From contig JADNYJ010000051.1 in the NCBI GenBank assembly GCA_015501075.1, forward strand, positions 181,000-244,999: DNA of 64,000 bases. The letters run 5' to 3'. The DNA is from Gymnopilus junonius. Its lineage: Eukaryota; Basidiomycota; Agaricomycetes; Agaricales; Galerinaceae. The translations under genes were made by a program, and so were the position numbers. Below, one piece after another: positions 43,795 through 57,242 of this stretch (positions are counted from its first letter, which is position 1; every line of letters starts with the position of its first letter). A model generated the notes under the pieces. It was not told where the DNA came from and did no database searches. It worked only from the letters and a program-made list of their open reading frames with translations.

Positions 43795-46700
43795 CTAATT
43801 ATGACGAATACCGTTCGGAGCACTGCGAAAAGGAGCACGGATAGAATCGAAAACAAAAGCATCAGTGTCAGAGTCACTGTCAGAATATTCATCAGAGTCT
43901 TCTATGTGGTTAATCCCGCCCACATTGAAGACATCTAGGAAAGGAGTCTGCGGCGTATCCGTCACTGAATCGGGGTTGGCCGACTTGGCCAAAATAGCTG
44001 CTACACGGGCCTCTAGCCGTCTTGTGGGTATAGAAGAGCCATTAGGCTTAGCAGCCGGGTCTTTGTTCAAGAAAGTCGTCAATTCATGAATGTTCTTTAC
44101 ATTGCCATTAAGGTCGTCCGCCAGGGGCGTCTTAATTGATGCCAAAGCCTCCACTTCAGGCTCAAACTCTATCCGAGATGGTCGAGTTGGGACAGAGCAG
44201 GTGTCGAAGACTGCCATGACGTTCTTCTGACAAGTTTCGCGAAGTAAATCTACTTGTGCCACCGACCAACCGGATTCCTCCGGTATACCAAAAACTGTGG
44301 TAGTAGCAGACTCCGGATCTGTGCCATTGAGCAATGGGCCTATATGCATACTCATCCGAAGGACATGCTTTGCAGCCGGTCCTCCGCCAGACATCGCTAT
44401 TGGTTCTTCCAAAACATCAAGGGCTTGAGGCGCTAGGTCGGTCTCGAGAAGGCGAAGGAGGGGCATAAGCAATTCTGAGCCAAGCAATTCAACAGGGTTC
44501 CGAGTCTCGCGATGTTGGAACAAAATTTTAACCACTTGCATGGCGTGTATCCGCAACCAGCGTTCTTGATTGAGGACGAGCCCGAGAAGCAGTGTCACTA
44601 TTTCGGTCCATTCTCTAGCGCCATAGTGTTCTCTTAGACTTGCTACAGACTGTCGCAGAAAATCATCCCTGGTCCTGAAATGGCCTTTGGCAAAAGAGTT
44701 CATGATTTTCTGGATGCTCAACCTCTTCTCTCTACTCGCCAAGAGACTAATATCCTCGGCAAATTCCTTCATGGAATTGTCCTGCTGGTCCATTGCATGA
44801 AGACACCACGGCAAGGACGCTGTATAAAGGTCGCGTAGACGTCCTTCAGTCGGATCTATAAGTTGCCCATCCTGTACCTTCGCGAGTGTCCGTAGAACCT
44901 TCATAGTCGTCGCTGATGTAACAGAGGACCGCAAACCTCTCAGGAGAGAGGGTTGCAAGTATGCGGAACCGGTCCAACCAGCTGGAAGATGAGATAACAG
45001 CATCTCTGTTGTGGCTGGGTCATCCAAGTCAACCTTAGTAAGCAGAATTTCCAGAAGATTGATGGTTTGATAGAATTCATCTTCAACGGTCGTCGAGAGG
45101 CAAGCACAGGCACACCAGAAGGCCAAGGGAACAAGAGATTTGTCGAGATCACTTGAGTTGGCCACGGCGTTGATGGTTAGGAAAAGTTCGGAAGTGAAGG
45201 CCTGGATGTTGTCCGCAACAGTATTCGACAGCCTGCCAAGGATCATGGCAAGATCGGTCTTCTTGACGCGGGGCATTAAAGCACGGAAGAGTTGCAGAGA
45301 ACGAAATGCAAGAGGACGGATGGAACAAGTGGTGCCCCATGTTAACGCTAGAGAACCCCATTGAGTAAGAAGATGAGGTGCTAAGGGCTCCAAGAAAGCA
45401 ATTACTCGTGAGCAAAGCGCTTTCATTTTGGGAACAGCCTCGTCGCTAGAATTTTCCTCCATCCAGTAGAGGTTGTGGACTTCCTCTTCAAAAGCAGCGA
45501 TGGACTCTCTGACAGAAGAACGGGAGCGGCTGGAAGACCGGTCAGGTAATTCATCATAGCCCGGAGTCCAGGAACGCAAGAGCTGGAAAAGAAAAGAATG
45601 GGCACGTTTTCGAATAAAAGGGATGCGGTGGTCAAGATGCGTGAAGATGGCATGAAGAAGGGTGGGTAACTGATTTTTCATTTCCCAATATCGCTGTAAG
45701 GCGACGTCAGATAGGAAAAGCCAAGCAAACTGGGCCGAGCCCAGTGACAGTCGTGGCTGGTCAGCGAACAAGGCATCAAGGTCCTCCCACAGCTTCATAT
45801 CTTCAGCTTCAGGAAAATGTAGCTTATGTTCAAGTGTCGGAAGCATGTGGTTGGGGTCGATCACAGACCATAAATCCGCAAATACTTCACGACCTATGGA
45901 CGTTTGACATAGAGAGGCAACAATATTTGAAGCGCAAGTGACAAATATGGTGTTGCCAACTTTATGAGCTTGCTCCAAAAGAAATCTGACGGTTGCATGG
46001 CTATTGGCTTCGTGAGGGGGTTCCACGACCTTTGACCACAAAACAAGGATTTGCTCTGCGTGACTTTGGCCATATCGTAACGTTAAGGAGGTGAGGTGAT
46101 ACAAGCAAGACAAGCCCTCTCTCGTCCAAACCGATCCGTCATCAGTCAAAAGCTTGATGTTTGGTATCCAAAACTCCAAGCTTTGGAGCAAAAGGAGAAT
46201 GACATTGGTATCATATGCCTCTCCAGGTAGCTGCGGTAGCCAATTGCCTAATTGCACCAGCATGCTGATTGCTTGGAGCGGGTGCTCGCCTGAGAGGAAG
46301 TCAGAGATTAATCGGTGGGCATGAATATAGGTTGCCGAGGCCATGCTTCCTACCGCAGCTTCAAAGGTCGACATAGTGAGTAACCCTGAATGCTGCCGAT
46401 GGATGGCTTCCAACATTGAAAAAGCTTGACATCTGACTGTTACCAGCGGATGCCGTATATTGGTGAAGCCGAGGCACACGATTTGGGCAAATGTAAATGG
46501 GTGAGAAGAACCGTCAACGAGGTCTGAAATGACCTCGAAAATTTGATGATTGCTGGAATCAGCTTTATCTGTGACAACAATGGCCCTTCTCAACGCCTCA
46601 TGAACTAGGTCAAAATTAGCCTCATTCTGTGTCAGGAGCAGGCGTAGCGTGTTTCTGGTACATTAACGGTCTCATCAATAAGAGGCAAATCATGACAGAC

Positions 46701-49700
46701 GAAAAGGGCTCACTTTCCCTTGACTCGATTGGGTACATGGGAGGAAGTCATGATAGCACTCAGACGATCAAGGGCATTAAGAGCCGAAAGAGGCTTCATG
46801 AGCTCAGGAGGGAAGCGATCTGTCGGGGAGCTAGCGGCCTGGTCAGGAGGGTAGAAAGCCTTTAGCTATACATGATGTCAGTACCAATGAAATCAAACAG
46901 TTTGAAATCACATACATAAAGGGCCATTAAAGCACCTACGGATGCGTGGGAGAGCAACGAGGTGTCATGCCTGAACCTCTGCAAATCTTCAGGGCTGCTG
47001 CTGGTGTTGACTGACTCCACGGCCTTCTGCATAGCTGCAAATCGCTTCTTAGATGACTCGGATTGAGGACCAACTTGACACCAATCTTCACAAAGACGGT
47101 ACAAAGTCAGATGCATATGAGACGGGATGAACCGGTCAGAATCCTTGAGGGTTGAAAGCTCATTGAAGAGCTTTTCAACGATGCCGCAGAAATACCTCCG
47201 CAAGCCATGGAGAGAGGGGTTATCCCGCGTTTCTGTAGCACATAAGAAAGCTTGGGTATTTCGGACGAATTTGAGGATATTGGAGAGCGCTGTTTGGCGA
47301 GCGGATGAACGCTGCTCTTGCAGCAAATGGGCCGTAAGACTGTAAATCTTCGCAACAGCAGAGTGTAACCGTTCTTGCCGCCGATTTCTTTCCGAAAGCA
47401 TCGTCGTACTACCAGATCTAGACCTATTATCGTCATGGATTTGCCTTGAAGCTAGGAGTCCAAAACTTTGCTCCAATGCAGGGGTCGTAACAGCCTTTGA
47501 TCGAGGATCATCATAAGGCTGTCGACCAGCAAGCAAACTGAGATCTTCAAGAAGTTGGGGGTATGCACTTGCTGGAAACGAGCTGATGCACAACACAGCT
47601 GCGTCACGGAATAGGGTATATTCAGAGTCGAGAAAAGGAGTGAGGTGTCTGAACAATCCGCGGGTCGTCATATATCGCTCCCTTTCGAAGCTGACATCGG
47701 AAGGGGCGCGCGAATGGTCTCGGCCAAGTTTAGTGAGAGCTGGACGAGAGGAATCAGGTGGGACGGCCGTTGAGCAAAGTATCTTGATCCACATATGCCA
47801 TTGGTCAATGAGGCCCCTGTTGTCAAGTACGAGTTTTGAACCATCTCGATCTAGAGGGCTTCGAGCGGGCAATCCAGGTGGCAGCCTGTTGCTCAAGCTC
47901 AAGCCGCCAAGGTATGAAATGTAAGGGTGATATCGCGATACAGTGGCCACAATTGCTTCTCTGAGGAAGGCAAGGGTAGAACCCATGTACTTGAGGCAAT
48001 CCTGCAGAATGGCAGGATAAACATATCGCCATAGTTTACGATCTTTCTCATTAGTGCTGTCAGCGATGCGTAAAGTGACTTCCTCTCCCTTGAACTTGCG
48101 CCATTGATCAAGGCGGGACTGCTCCGTTTTGTCCAAGAGGTCGTCGTATCCGTAAAGACCCGAATTTCCAGGCCGTTTGCCTTGAAGGCGTTCAGTGATA
48201 TACAAAGGGCTAGGTGTATAAGAAGCAGATGAGGAGAGGAGAGGAGAGAGGTTGCCAAGAAGTCGGATAACTCTGACTCCAGCAGCGTGTATGGCGGGTG
48301 AGTCGTGTGAAAGAAGGAATAGGGAGGCAGCTTCAACTTCCGTCAACTTGGACAGAATCCGGTCAGCTTGTGGAAAAGCATCGATACCCCGCTTGGTAAT
48401 GTTACGTATCCAATCGTCGACTATATCTACCCAAAGCCGCAGGAGAGGAGGGTATTCGATGTGCAGCTTGAACCCAGAATTGTGGCAGACGCGATTCGGA
48501 CTGAACAAGAAAAGGTTGAATTGCGAAACAACCTGGGCCGCATTAGCATCGTCGTCCATGAACCGCTTCAACGCAGACCTGGCAGATTCCGCAACTAATG
48601 GTTCCACATGTATGACTCCTTGGAGCAACATATCGACTGTATCTGAAATAGTGAGGGAAGGACTTAACAGTCTTGGCCATGCCTGGAAACAGGTATTCAG
48701 AAGAGAAATATGTGGCCACGACTGAGTAGGGTAAGCCACGACGGCCCCATCTGCATGTCGTCGGACCAGGAAATTATTAGACTCCTCAAAGGCTGGGTTA
48801 AATCGCGCATATGACCATTGGTCGTCAAACACAGACATGCGCCCAACTGAATTCCCACAATGAACGGCTATTGAAGCAAGTGCCAATGCACAACGATTGA
48901 GGAAATCTTGCATCCCTGGCTTCAAATTGGAAATCGGGAGGTAATCAGAGGTCGAAACGTAATCCGACTTGGGCGGGAGGACAGAAAAATCGTTACTTGA
49001 CGGCCAGGTAGGCTTGATCCCCGGCTCTGTGTTGTGCAAAGAAAGTAAAATGGCATTGAACGCAATTGATGTTCTCTCTGGAGCGAGAACATTGCCTATG
49101 CTGCCTGATTTCTGCTGCTGAGTGGTGATAGCAGCTTCCTGCATCAATTCCAAGCATAATTCTCGACCATCGTCAGGATATTGAGATAGGATGAAATGTA
49201 TGATGTATGTCAGAGGCTCCAGGTTGTCATCTGCAGGCAGAACATTTGTCCTGTTTGGGGGAAGAAGTACTTCAGGACGCTTTGTAGTTTGGTCATTGTG
49301 GTGGACTGAGACTCTCGGCAACGATATAGGTAGGTCCAGACAATGCGAAGGAGACCGTTCATAACCATCATCCTATACGGTTTCTCCTACACACATCGTC
49401 AGATGAAGAATTGCCACGCTTGACGATGATGCAAATACCTTCATCTTGGATACGAAACTCTCGAAAAAGGCTTGCCAATGCTTGAGAAAGTATGCCTGCG
49501 GTGCTACACAAAGACTCGTGACGGCAAGGGGAACGCTACCCGCCAATAACGAGGTTTGCTCATCATTTCCCTTGCTTTGGGAAAGATGGCTTCAATTGCC
49601 TTCCCCCATTGAGGGTTGTTCGTCTCCGCCTGGGCCGTCTAGAAAAGAACGAATTGAATCAAAAATATCACTTATGTTGACGTGGCATGTCAGACCTTTC

Positions 49701-51536
49701 CGATAGGATGCAATAACGTTATCAGGGTCTCCGCAAACGCAGTCTTGAGGTGGCCATGTGCATGAGCGTAAGACTTCGAAAGCGATTCCATGAATTCTGC
49801 ACCCTCTTCGAACGCTTCCGGAGGCCAGACCTTGAATGGCAGGTCAGTCGCTAGTCTAAATTGATTTCAAAAATAGAGATATTTAAGATAAACCTTGATC
49901 TGGATGTGTTTTAGGCCCTTAACTAGATTCTCATACTTTGTAGCCATATCTTTAGGCACCTGCCCATTGGCCACGGGCATAAGTTCCGACAAAAAGCGAT
50001 CTGTCACGCTAATGAACCTGTGGAAGAAAATAGAAAGTCATCACTTAACGCCACTGCCTGGCATAGCGATTTTTTACTGACCTGACATTTGTCAGGTGGC
50101 CAAGCAGTGTAGCATACAGCTCTGAATTGATTCGGTGGTTGGCAGATAAGGTCAACGCCTTCCGATCCGGATTCTTAAACTGCTCAAAGGTTGTTTCTTC
50201 CAGACTGTATCCAAGATCATCGCCTAAAGCATCCTTGGATAAGAGTTGAAGGACAGAAATGAGAGCTCTGCACATGATGTAGATCGCAGCAAGTGATTTG
50301 CGTTCGTTGAGCAGATTTGGAATTTCATGGGATCTGATGAGACGGTTCGAGCCTGGAGATTGGGACATGTGAGAGCGTAGGATATCGGAAGTGACATTTT
50401 CGATTTGACTTCGCCGCCAACGCATGATCGAGCCAATGACCTTTTTGGCATGTTTTTGGGCGATGATACCTAAGGAGTGTAATGTTTCGTCAAACTTTGA
50501 GTCGACTCCTTCACCCAAGAATTTTGTTAGTAATGGCTCTTGTTCCTGTACGTCGTGAGCATTTTATGAAACTGATGTAGATTTGATGCAAACATACCAG
50601 GGGTTGACGCAGAAAAGATTCTATTTTTTCTTCAGATGAGGTAGCAAAACGGATGAAAACGGCGTGCAGAGCAAAGTCAGATGGTGTTTTAGGATCCATC
50701 ACGACCTTGTCATCCTCAAAATCTTGGATGGGAGTGTCGTCGCGATGGAAATTTCCAATTCCGTAGGCACTAGGGACTCGGGGGACGGGAGGCGGTGAAG
50801 GGAGGAAGGAAGGTCCATGATCACTCCCGGCATCAGATAGGTGAAAGATGGAGCCACTATGTGAGTGCTGTGATTTGGAGTATCCATGGCCTTTGGATTT
50901 TGCACGGCCAAAGGTGGTGAATGAAGACCCTGGTGTTGGAGGTCGAGGATACGACGTCGTGCTTGCCGCACTTGTGGGGGTGGTGGCTAACGCTCTATTA
51001 TTGCTTGCATTGAGTGAGGATGTTGACCGGTTGAAAGGATTTTTGAGGATAGGGTACGGGGAATGCTCCAATGACGGCATGGGGGGAGCGTCACTATTAT
51101 TGTTGGTCTTTCCACTCTTGAATGCATTACGAATAGACGCAAAAGAGGGTTTCTTCGTGAATGAATGGCTGGTGGTCGCAACAGAGGGTTGTGCTGAATG
51201 GGAAAAGGGTGCGTTGGGTTTACTGGTATAGCGCGTAGTTGCCGACCCAGCAGAGTCTACAGAAGCTGATGAGTCACCCCGCGAATGTGAGAAGTAACTT
51301 CTCTCTGTGGACTGGAAGGCGCTAATGGGTGTTGAAACACCTCCAGGTGAGTCAAGCACCGGAGTCGAACCTCCAAACCCTCCCCCTCCAAACCCAAAGG
51401 CAGAACGACCGAACGGTGTTGGTCCTGATCTCAGGTCATCATCATCAAAGTCTGCAAGGGTGTCAGCGAATTATTTGAGCGGAAATTGTGGACGTGGTGC
51501 TGAACCTGGAATGGTAATTTGTATCCCTTCACTCAT
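43795..51536 (-). CDS. Cell morphogenesis protein PAG1/TAO3/Mor2 (Furry family)
   Basis: Very large scaffold of the RAM/MOR polarity network that works with NDR kinases at growth sites and the septum. It starts MSEGIQITIPD at 51536, followed by a Gly/Ser-rich disordered region (about 51470-50700) and then SDFALHAVFIRFATSSEEKI, the start of the conserved N-terminal domain. Long helical HEAT-like exons follow (49321-46916 and 46630-43795), with e.g. LVAESARSALKRFMDDDANA, LWVDIVDDWIRNITKRGIDA and AFPQADRILSKLTEVEAASL. The end NGIRHN-stop is at 43795-43797. Introns in the long body are few and short (for example at about 46855-46916, where ALY joins LKAFYPPDQ). Total size is about 2400 aa, as expected for fungal members. 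The exon map between 49.3 and 50.6 kb is approximate. Confidence 0.9.
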
Positions 51537-51858
51537 TCCTGCGTTTTAGAAAGTCCAACAAAGGAATTGGCCTGCCAGAAGCGCAGGATGCGAAGAGGAA
51601 CACTTGTCCAGAAGTGACTGAAAGACGAAAAGCGGAGAGAATAGCCAATACAACACCAGTCGGGTTCAAGGGTATTTTCTTACTAGAACAAGCCTTCACC
51701 CAAAACGCTCATCTTCACAGTGACAGACACCAAGCTCTGTCACAGGATGTGTTACCCAGGGGTTGCTGCCAAACAGACTAATCGGGAAAGTCGATTGGGA
51801 CGCGCGTCGCGTCCTGCGTTTTGGGCAGTCACTTAAATCTACATCCACCACCATCACC
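51537..51858. promoter_or_regulatory. Bidirectional promoter of PAG1 and RPN1
   Basis: Only 322 bp separate the two start codons. It contains a CCAAT-type motif (TAGCCAATAC, about 51641) and the 17-bp palindrome GGACGCGCGTCGCGTCC at 51798-51814, 45 bases before the RPN1 start. Confidence 0.6.
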
Positions 51859-54800
51859 ATGTCAGACGAGAAAGGAGAAAAGTTCGTTATACCTGTTCAC
51901 TCTGATGATCCAAAGAAGAAAGAGAGGCCTGAAAGCGACAAACCCAACTTTGAAGGACTGTCCAATGTCGACAAGACTAAAGATGAGGGAGAGGAGCTCG
52001 TGCGTTCGCCAATGTTCCATTTGCAATTATGCACTGACCAAAATATTGCAGTCGGAGGAGGACCAGCAGTTAAGGGATCAACTGGAACTGCTGGTTGAGC
52101 GATTGAAGGTGCGCTTCAATGACTTGCGAGTTTTGCAGCATGCGCTGACGCAATGCAATAGGAACCCAATACTGAACTGTATGCTCCGGCTCTCGAAACG
52201 CTAAGGACCCTGATCAGAACATCTACATCTTCAATGACCTCCGTACCTAAACCTCTCAAATTCTTACGACCTCATTATCCCGATCTACAAGCCCTATACG
52301 AGACATGGCCACCATCAGAAAACAAGGTCAGTCAGCTCGTAGTAATCTATATGCCTCTCGACTCACATATCTCTAGAGTCTTTTTGCCGATATCCTTTCC
52401 GTACTCGCAATGACCTACTCTGACACACAACCCCGAGGCACCCTCCGATATCGTCTGTTATCCGCCGCCCAACGACCAGCAGATTCACCTCTTGCAGATC
52501 CCGGTACATGGGGTCACGAGTACGTGCGTCATCTTGCTGCCGAACTCGGAGAAGAGTTCTCTTTAAGAGAACGAGAGGAACTCGAACAAGCAGAGAAGGT
52601 TGAGCAGAAAGATAGGCTTCCCGGTACAACGGATGATTTACGGGATTTGGCGAAGACATGTGCCAAGTTTCTGCTCGACCACAATGCAGAGCCAGATGCT
52701 GTTGATCTACTGGAGGAAATGGAGATTATTGACCAGGTCGCCCAGTTGGTGGACGAGAACACCTACGGACGTGTTTGTCAATATATGATTCGGTTCGTAG
52801 CATCCTGGAAGTCGTCCTCGGTCTTCACCTCACCGAATTTCTATCCAGCTGCGTGAACCTCCTCCCACCTCCCGACGATGTTCTTTTCTTGAAAACAGCC
52901 CACAGTATCTACGTCCAACACCACAAATTCCCTGAGGCACTCTCACTGGCCATCCGCCTTGGCGACCCTGAACTCATCCGGGAAGACTTCAGCGCTCCTG
53001 CCAATCCGTTAGTAACTCTTTCTAAACTTCTGGCCTTGGATCTTGGACTTACTTTGCCACCCAGTCTCATGAAACGTCAATTGGCTTTTATTATTGCTCG
53101 CGCTCAAGTCCCTGTCGAATGGCTCCAGACACCGTCGACGTCAGATGATGAGGAGACCACCGAAGAATTTGAAGCAGACCTTCAAGACTGCCTATATAAC
53201 ACGAAGCTAAGCCAATCGTTCCGAGCCTTTGGAAAGGAAGTCGGTGTTGAGGAGGCGAAGAGTCTAGAAGATGTCTATAAATCCCACCTGGAAAACACTA
53301 GTAAGCCTTTTGCAATAAGCCGGCCTCTTTTTCTTTTTACCATGATTTTTCATTTTCAGGACCAGGGATTTCCGCCAACGTCGACTCTGCTCGTGGTAAC
53401 CTTGCAGGAACCTTTGTAAACGCATTCGTTAACGCAGGTTTCGGGAACGATAAATTGATGGTGACGGCTGACGAGGGTAACAGTTGGATTTATAAGAACA
53501 AGGACCACGGTATGTTCTCTCACTCCCTACTTTTCCTCGTCTCAAAAACTTCATGCGTCGTCTGAAGGCATGATGAGTGCTGCCGCTTCTCTTGGTCTTA
53601 GCTTGCTTTGGGACACCGATGTTGGTCTTAGTCACATCGATAAGTACACTTATTCTGCTGAAGAGCACATCAAGGCATGTACTTTCTTTCTATCTTTTAT
53701 TGATTATTTCATTCAACAACATGTTCCCTATCAGGCCGGCGCCCTATTTGCAACAGGCATGATCAACACTGGAGTCCGAACAGAAGCCGACTTCGCCCTC
53801 AACCTCCTCTCAGAATACACAGAAAACAAATCCGTCCCTCTCAAAACAAGTGCATTCATGGGTCTCGCTCTTGCATATGCGGGATCGCACCGTGAAGAAG
53901 TGCTGGCTCTGCTCCTACCCCACGTTGCCGACGACACGATTTCCATGGAAATTTCCAGTCTTGCAGCGCTTGCCCTTGGATTTGTGTTTGTCGGAAGCAA
54001 GCACGGTGATGTGTCGGATACTATTCTTCAGACATTGCTGGACAAATTTGAGAGGGGAGATAAGTCTTTGGATGAGAAGTGGGCCAAGTTCATGGCTCTT
54101 GGATTGGGACTGCTATATCTGGGTTAGTCATGTTTGAACTCCTACTAAAATTCTGGCACTCATTTTTTCCCTCTAGGTCAGCAAGATGCTTCTGACGCCA
54201 CCATTGAGACCCTGAAAGCAATCGACCACCCGATATCCAAGTCTGCCCAAATCCTGGTTGAGGCGTGTTCATTCGCCGGTACTGGAAACGTCCTAAAAAT
54301 CCAGGCGATGCTCCACCATTGCGATGAACACGTCAATGCCGCTACGCCCAAGAAGGATGACAAGGACGACAAGAAGGAAGAAAGCAAGAAGGACGATACC
54401 TTCCAGGCTTTCGCTGTCATTGCTATCGCCCTCATCGCCATGGGGGAGGATATCGGTGCAGAGATGTCTCTTCGTCAGTTCAACCATTTGGTGGGTGTGA
54501 AGAATTACCTATATTTGAGTTCAACATTAATTATTTTTCATTGTAGATGCACTACGGCGATCCCATCATTCGCAAAGCCGTCCCACTTGCTATTGGTCTC
54601 GTCAGCGCCTCAAACCCCCAACTTCCCATCCTCGATACCCTCTCTAAATACAGCCACGACAATGACCTCCAAGTGGCCATCAACGCCATCTTCGCCATGG
54701 GCCTGGTCGGCGCTGGAACGAACAACGCTCGTCTGGCGCAAATGCTACGACAGCTCGCGGGTTATTACCAAAAAGAGCCTGACTCACTCTTCATGGTCCG

Positions 54801-55381
54801 CGTTGCGCAGGGTCTAGTGCATCTGGGTAAAGGCACAATCGGGTTGAATCCATTCGTTCTTGATCGGAGTGTTATGCAACGTCCGGCTGTTGCGGGCTTG
54901 TTGGCGGTTTTGACGGCCTTCACGGATTCGAAAGCATGTGAGTTTGAATCTTAGAGCTCAGCTGACGTTGATTTATGTCTGATGCTCTTTCATTACTAGT
55001 CATTTTGGACAAGTACCACTGGATACTGTACCTCTTAACACCTGCGATGTACCCACGATTCTTGATCACGTTAGACGAGAAGCTCGAACCTCTTCCTGTC
55101 ACTGTTCGCGTTGGTCAGGTAAGCTCCTCATATCTTCCTTCTTACTTCCCTCCTGATTACTAACTGCTTATTCTTTTTAGGCTGTCGACGTCGTCGGCCA
55201 AGCAGGCAAGCCAAGAACAATATCAGGCTTCCAGACCCATCAATCACCTGTCAGGCTTGGAACAACAGAGCGGGCAGAGTTGGCGACGGAGGAGTACATC
55301 CCCTTCAGCCACGTTCTGGAGGGCTTCGTTGTGTTGCAGAAGAACCCAGGTTGGGAAAAGGAAGATAAAATGGAATTGTAG
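51859..55381 (+). CDS. RPN1: 26S proteasome regulatory subunit RPN1
   Basis: Largest subunit of the proteasome base. It docks ubiquitin-like shuttles and Ubp6 and contacts the ATPase ring. It starts [20 protein letters not shown] (51859) and ends [14 protein letters not shown] (55379-55381); about twelve exons. Marks in order: the charged N-terminus; [68 protein letters not shown]; the toroid of proteasome/cyclosome repeats ([60 protein letters not shown]); an acidic/Lys insert ([16 protein letters not shown]); [20 protein letters not shown]; and the C-terminal [20 protein letters not shown]. The apparent frame break at 52795 is an intron (to about 52850). Family assignment is certain. Confidence 0.96.
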
Positions 55382-57242
55382 GATGTACAGGAGTAGATAA
55401 GAGTTGGGTCACTCTTTTTACTTTCATTCGTTGTTGTGGCGAGATTAGAATAATCTTGTATCGTTAATTATTATTTCCTCTACTGTACGCGGCTCGATCG
55501 GGAATTTTATTTTCCTATTTTAGAAATTATTAGTGTGGCGCAAGGTGGTCCAACCACGATATGGTATGCCTTGTAGCTTGTCTTCTCTACACTGTATCCT
55601 GTCCATGCACCATGTGCTATGCATGCTTGTTATCTTGCTGGGCTCTCTGTCCTCCGGGAGTCCTGAAGACCGGGAGACCTGTCGCGCTGACTAGACTTGG
55701 AATCTGTCATGGCAAAAAGTTTTTCGGGTGGGAAAGCAGATTATCTATTCTTGATATGTATCAATGTATGTCGTTTTCTGGTCAAATGGCACATATGGAA
55801 CGCCACCTGGAGAGGAGAATTGATTGTACACAGCTTGTATGTCCACAAGGTTTGCTTGCTCTGGGTTATTTATGGTGTAAGTGTTATTCACTAAGTTGGG
55901 GCCTACTCTCGTAGTCTTTGCTGATTTATACCTCGTAGGGCTTATTTTGGGCCTGCCAGTGACAAACCATGACTGAACCTTACTGTAAGATATTATAACT
56001 ATTACGCGTACTTTGCGCGTACTAAGACCCTTCCTTTGGGCGTCCACCTAATCATGGGCATTTCATTGCTATTTCGTGTAGTAGATGATATCAGGAAGAT
56101 CGCCTGTGATCTGTTTCCGACCTGCTAAGTGCTGACAGCTTTGTATACAATAGCCTAGATTTACCTAAATCCGATACTGCGGCTGATAGCTATGGACACC
56201 GGGTCAGTGCTAATTGCACTGGATCTCTACATTATTTTTATGCATGCCTCGTGTTTGATGAAGATGTGCTTTCTCGTGTAAATACAATAAACAGTTCAAT
56301 TTTATAGACAAATCTGACAGTTTAAGCTGCAGCACTTTATGGAGGGGCCAGGTTAGGAAAGTGTAAATCTCCAAATACGAGGTTCATAGTGCTTATTTAC
56401 TTCAAGCGAAACATTCACCTCGTTCTTCAGAAACTTGCGAGCTTGCACTTTTTTATATACGGGTACAACCGATGCTATTCTGGCTTTCTGGACATGTGGT
56501 TAGCATAGGTCCATGAGTGTATGTTATAACATAATTTTAGCGCCCGCCTTTGCTTTGTGATTCATTGAGGTTTGCCGTATTCAAAGTTTAGGGCATCATA
56601 CGGTGTTGAGATCACTGCATTGGGCTGTGCTAATTGCTGGATCCTTTAAAGCGCATAGCAATAGTACGTCCTTTTGCTGCCAGCCTACTTATTCTCCATG
56701 ACTTGCATTCGGCTGTTATCTATAGCATTCTCGACTCTGGCCTTCAAAAATCGGGGCCGCTTCTTATATTCTTGTCGTGCTGTCTTTTATTCTGTTTTAT
56801 CGCGGCTGGGCCGGTTGGTATTGTCAACTCAAAAGATTCTTGTCCTGCTATGCTGACAAACTTCAGATCTTCAAGAACAGAGTAGAGAGCACCGTTTTGA
56901 ATTCAGGAGGAAAATTAGACCTACTGCGCAACTGGATACGGCGCCATGCTTTTCCGGAGGACCAGGGTCGTATCACAAAACTCCTTCATTTCCTTACATC
57001 TAGTCCTTGGATTTTAGTTGATTCAACAAACCTATTTTCTTCACCTCAGGATGTCGATAAATCCGCATCCTTCATTCAACCCTCAAGCGAAAATTGGTCT
57101 CAACAACCTTCATCCAAAGGTTGATATAGGATTTGAATGACGAGGAAGGTATGACCCAGCGGTGGGCGAGAAGCAGCAGACTGTAATGATGAGGGAGAGA
57201 CATCTAATTGTGATAAACATACTCTTACAATAATTGCTCATA
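55382..57242. other. 1.9-kb stretch without a recognised gene
   Basis: AT-rich; only short frames with no family resemblance. A hydrophobic frame at about 56634-56870 is the longest coding-like piece, but it has no supporting features. It may hold old repeat debris. Confidence 0.35.

Noticed and set aside
52780..52860. Apparent frameshift in RPN1 where the frame changes after CQYMIR
   Set aside because: A GT...TTTCTATCCAG intron joins YMIR to [17 protein letters not shown] in frame, so the gene is intact there.
56634..56885. Hydrophobic 80-codon frame as a small membrane protein gene
   Set aside because: No promoter, splice or family support, and composition is like the surrounding AT-rich DNA.
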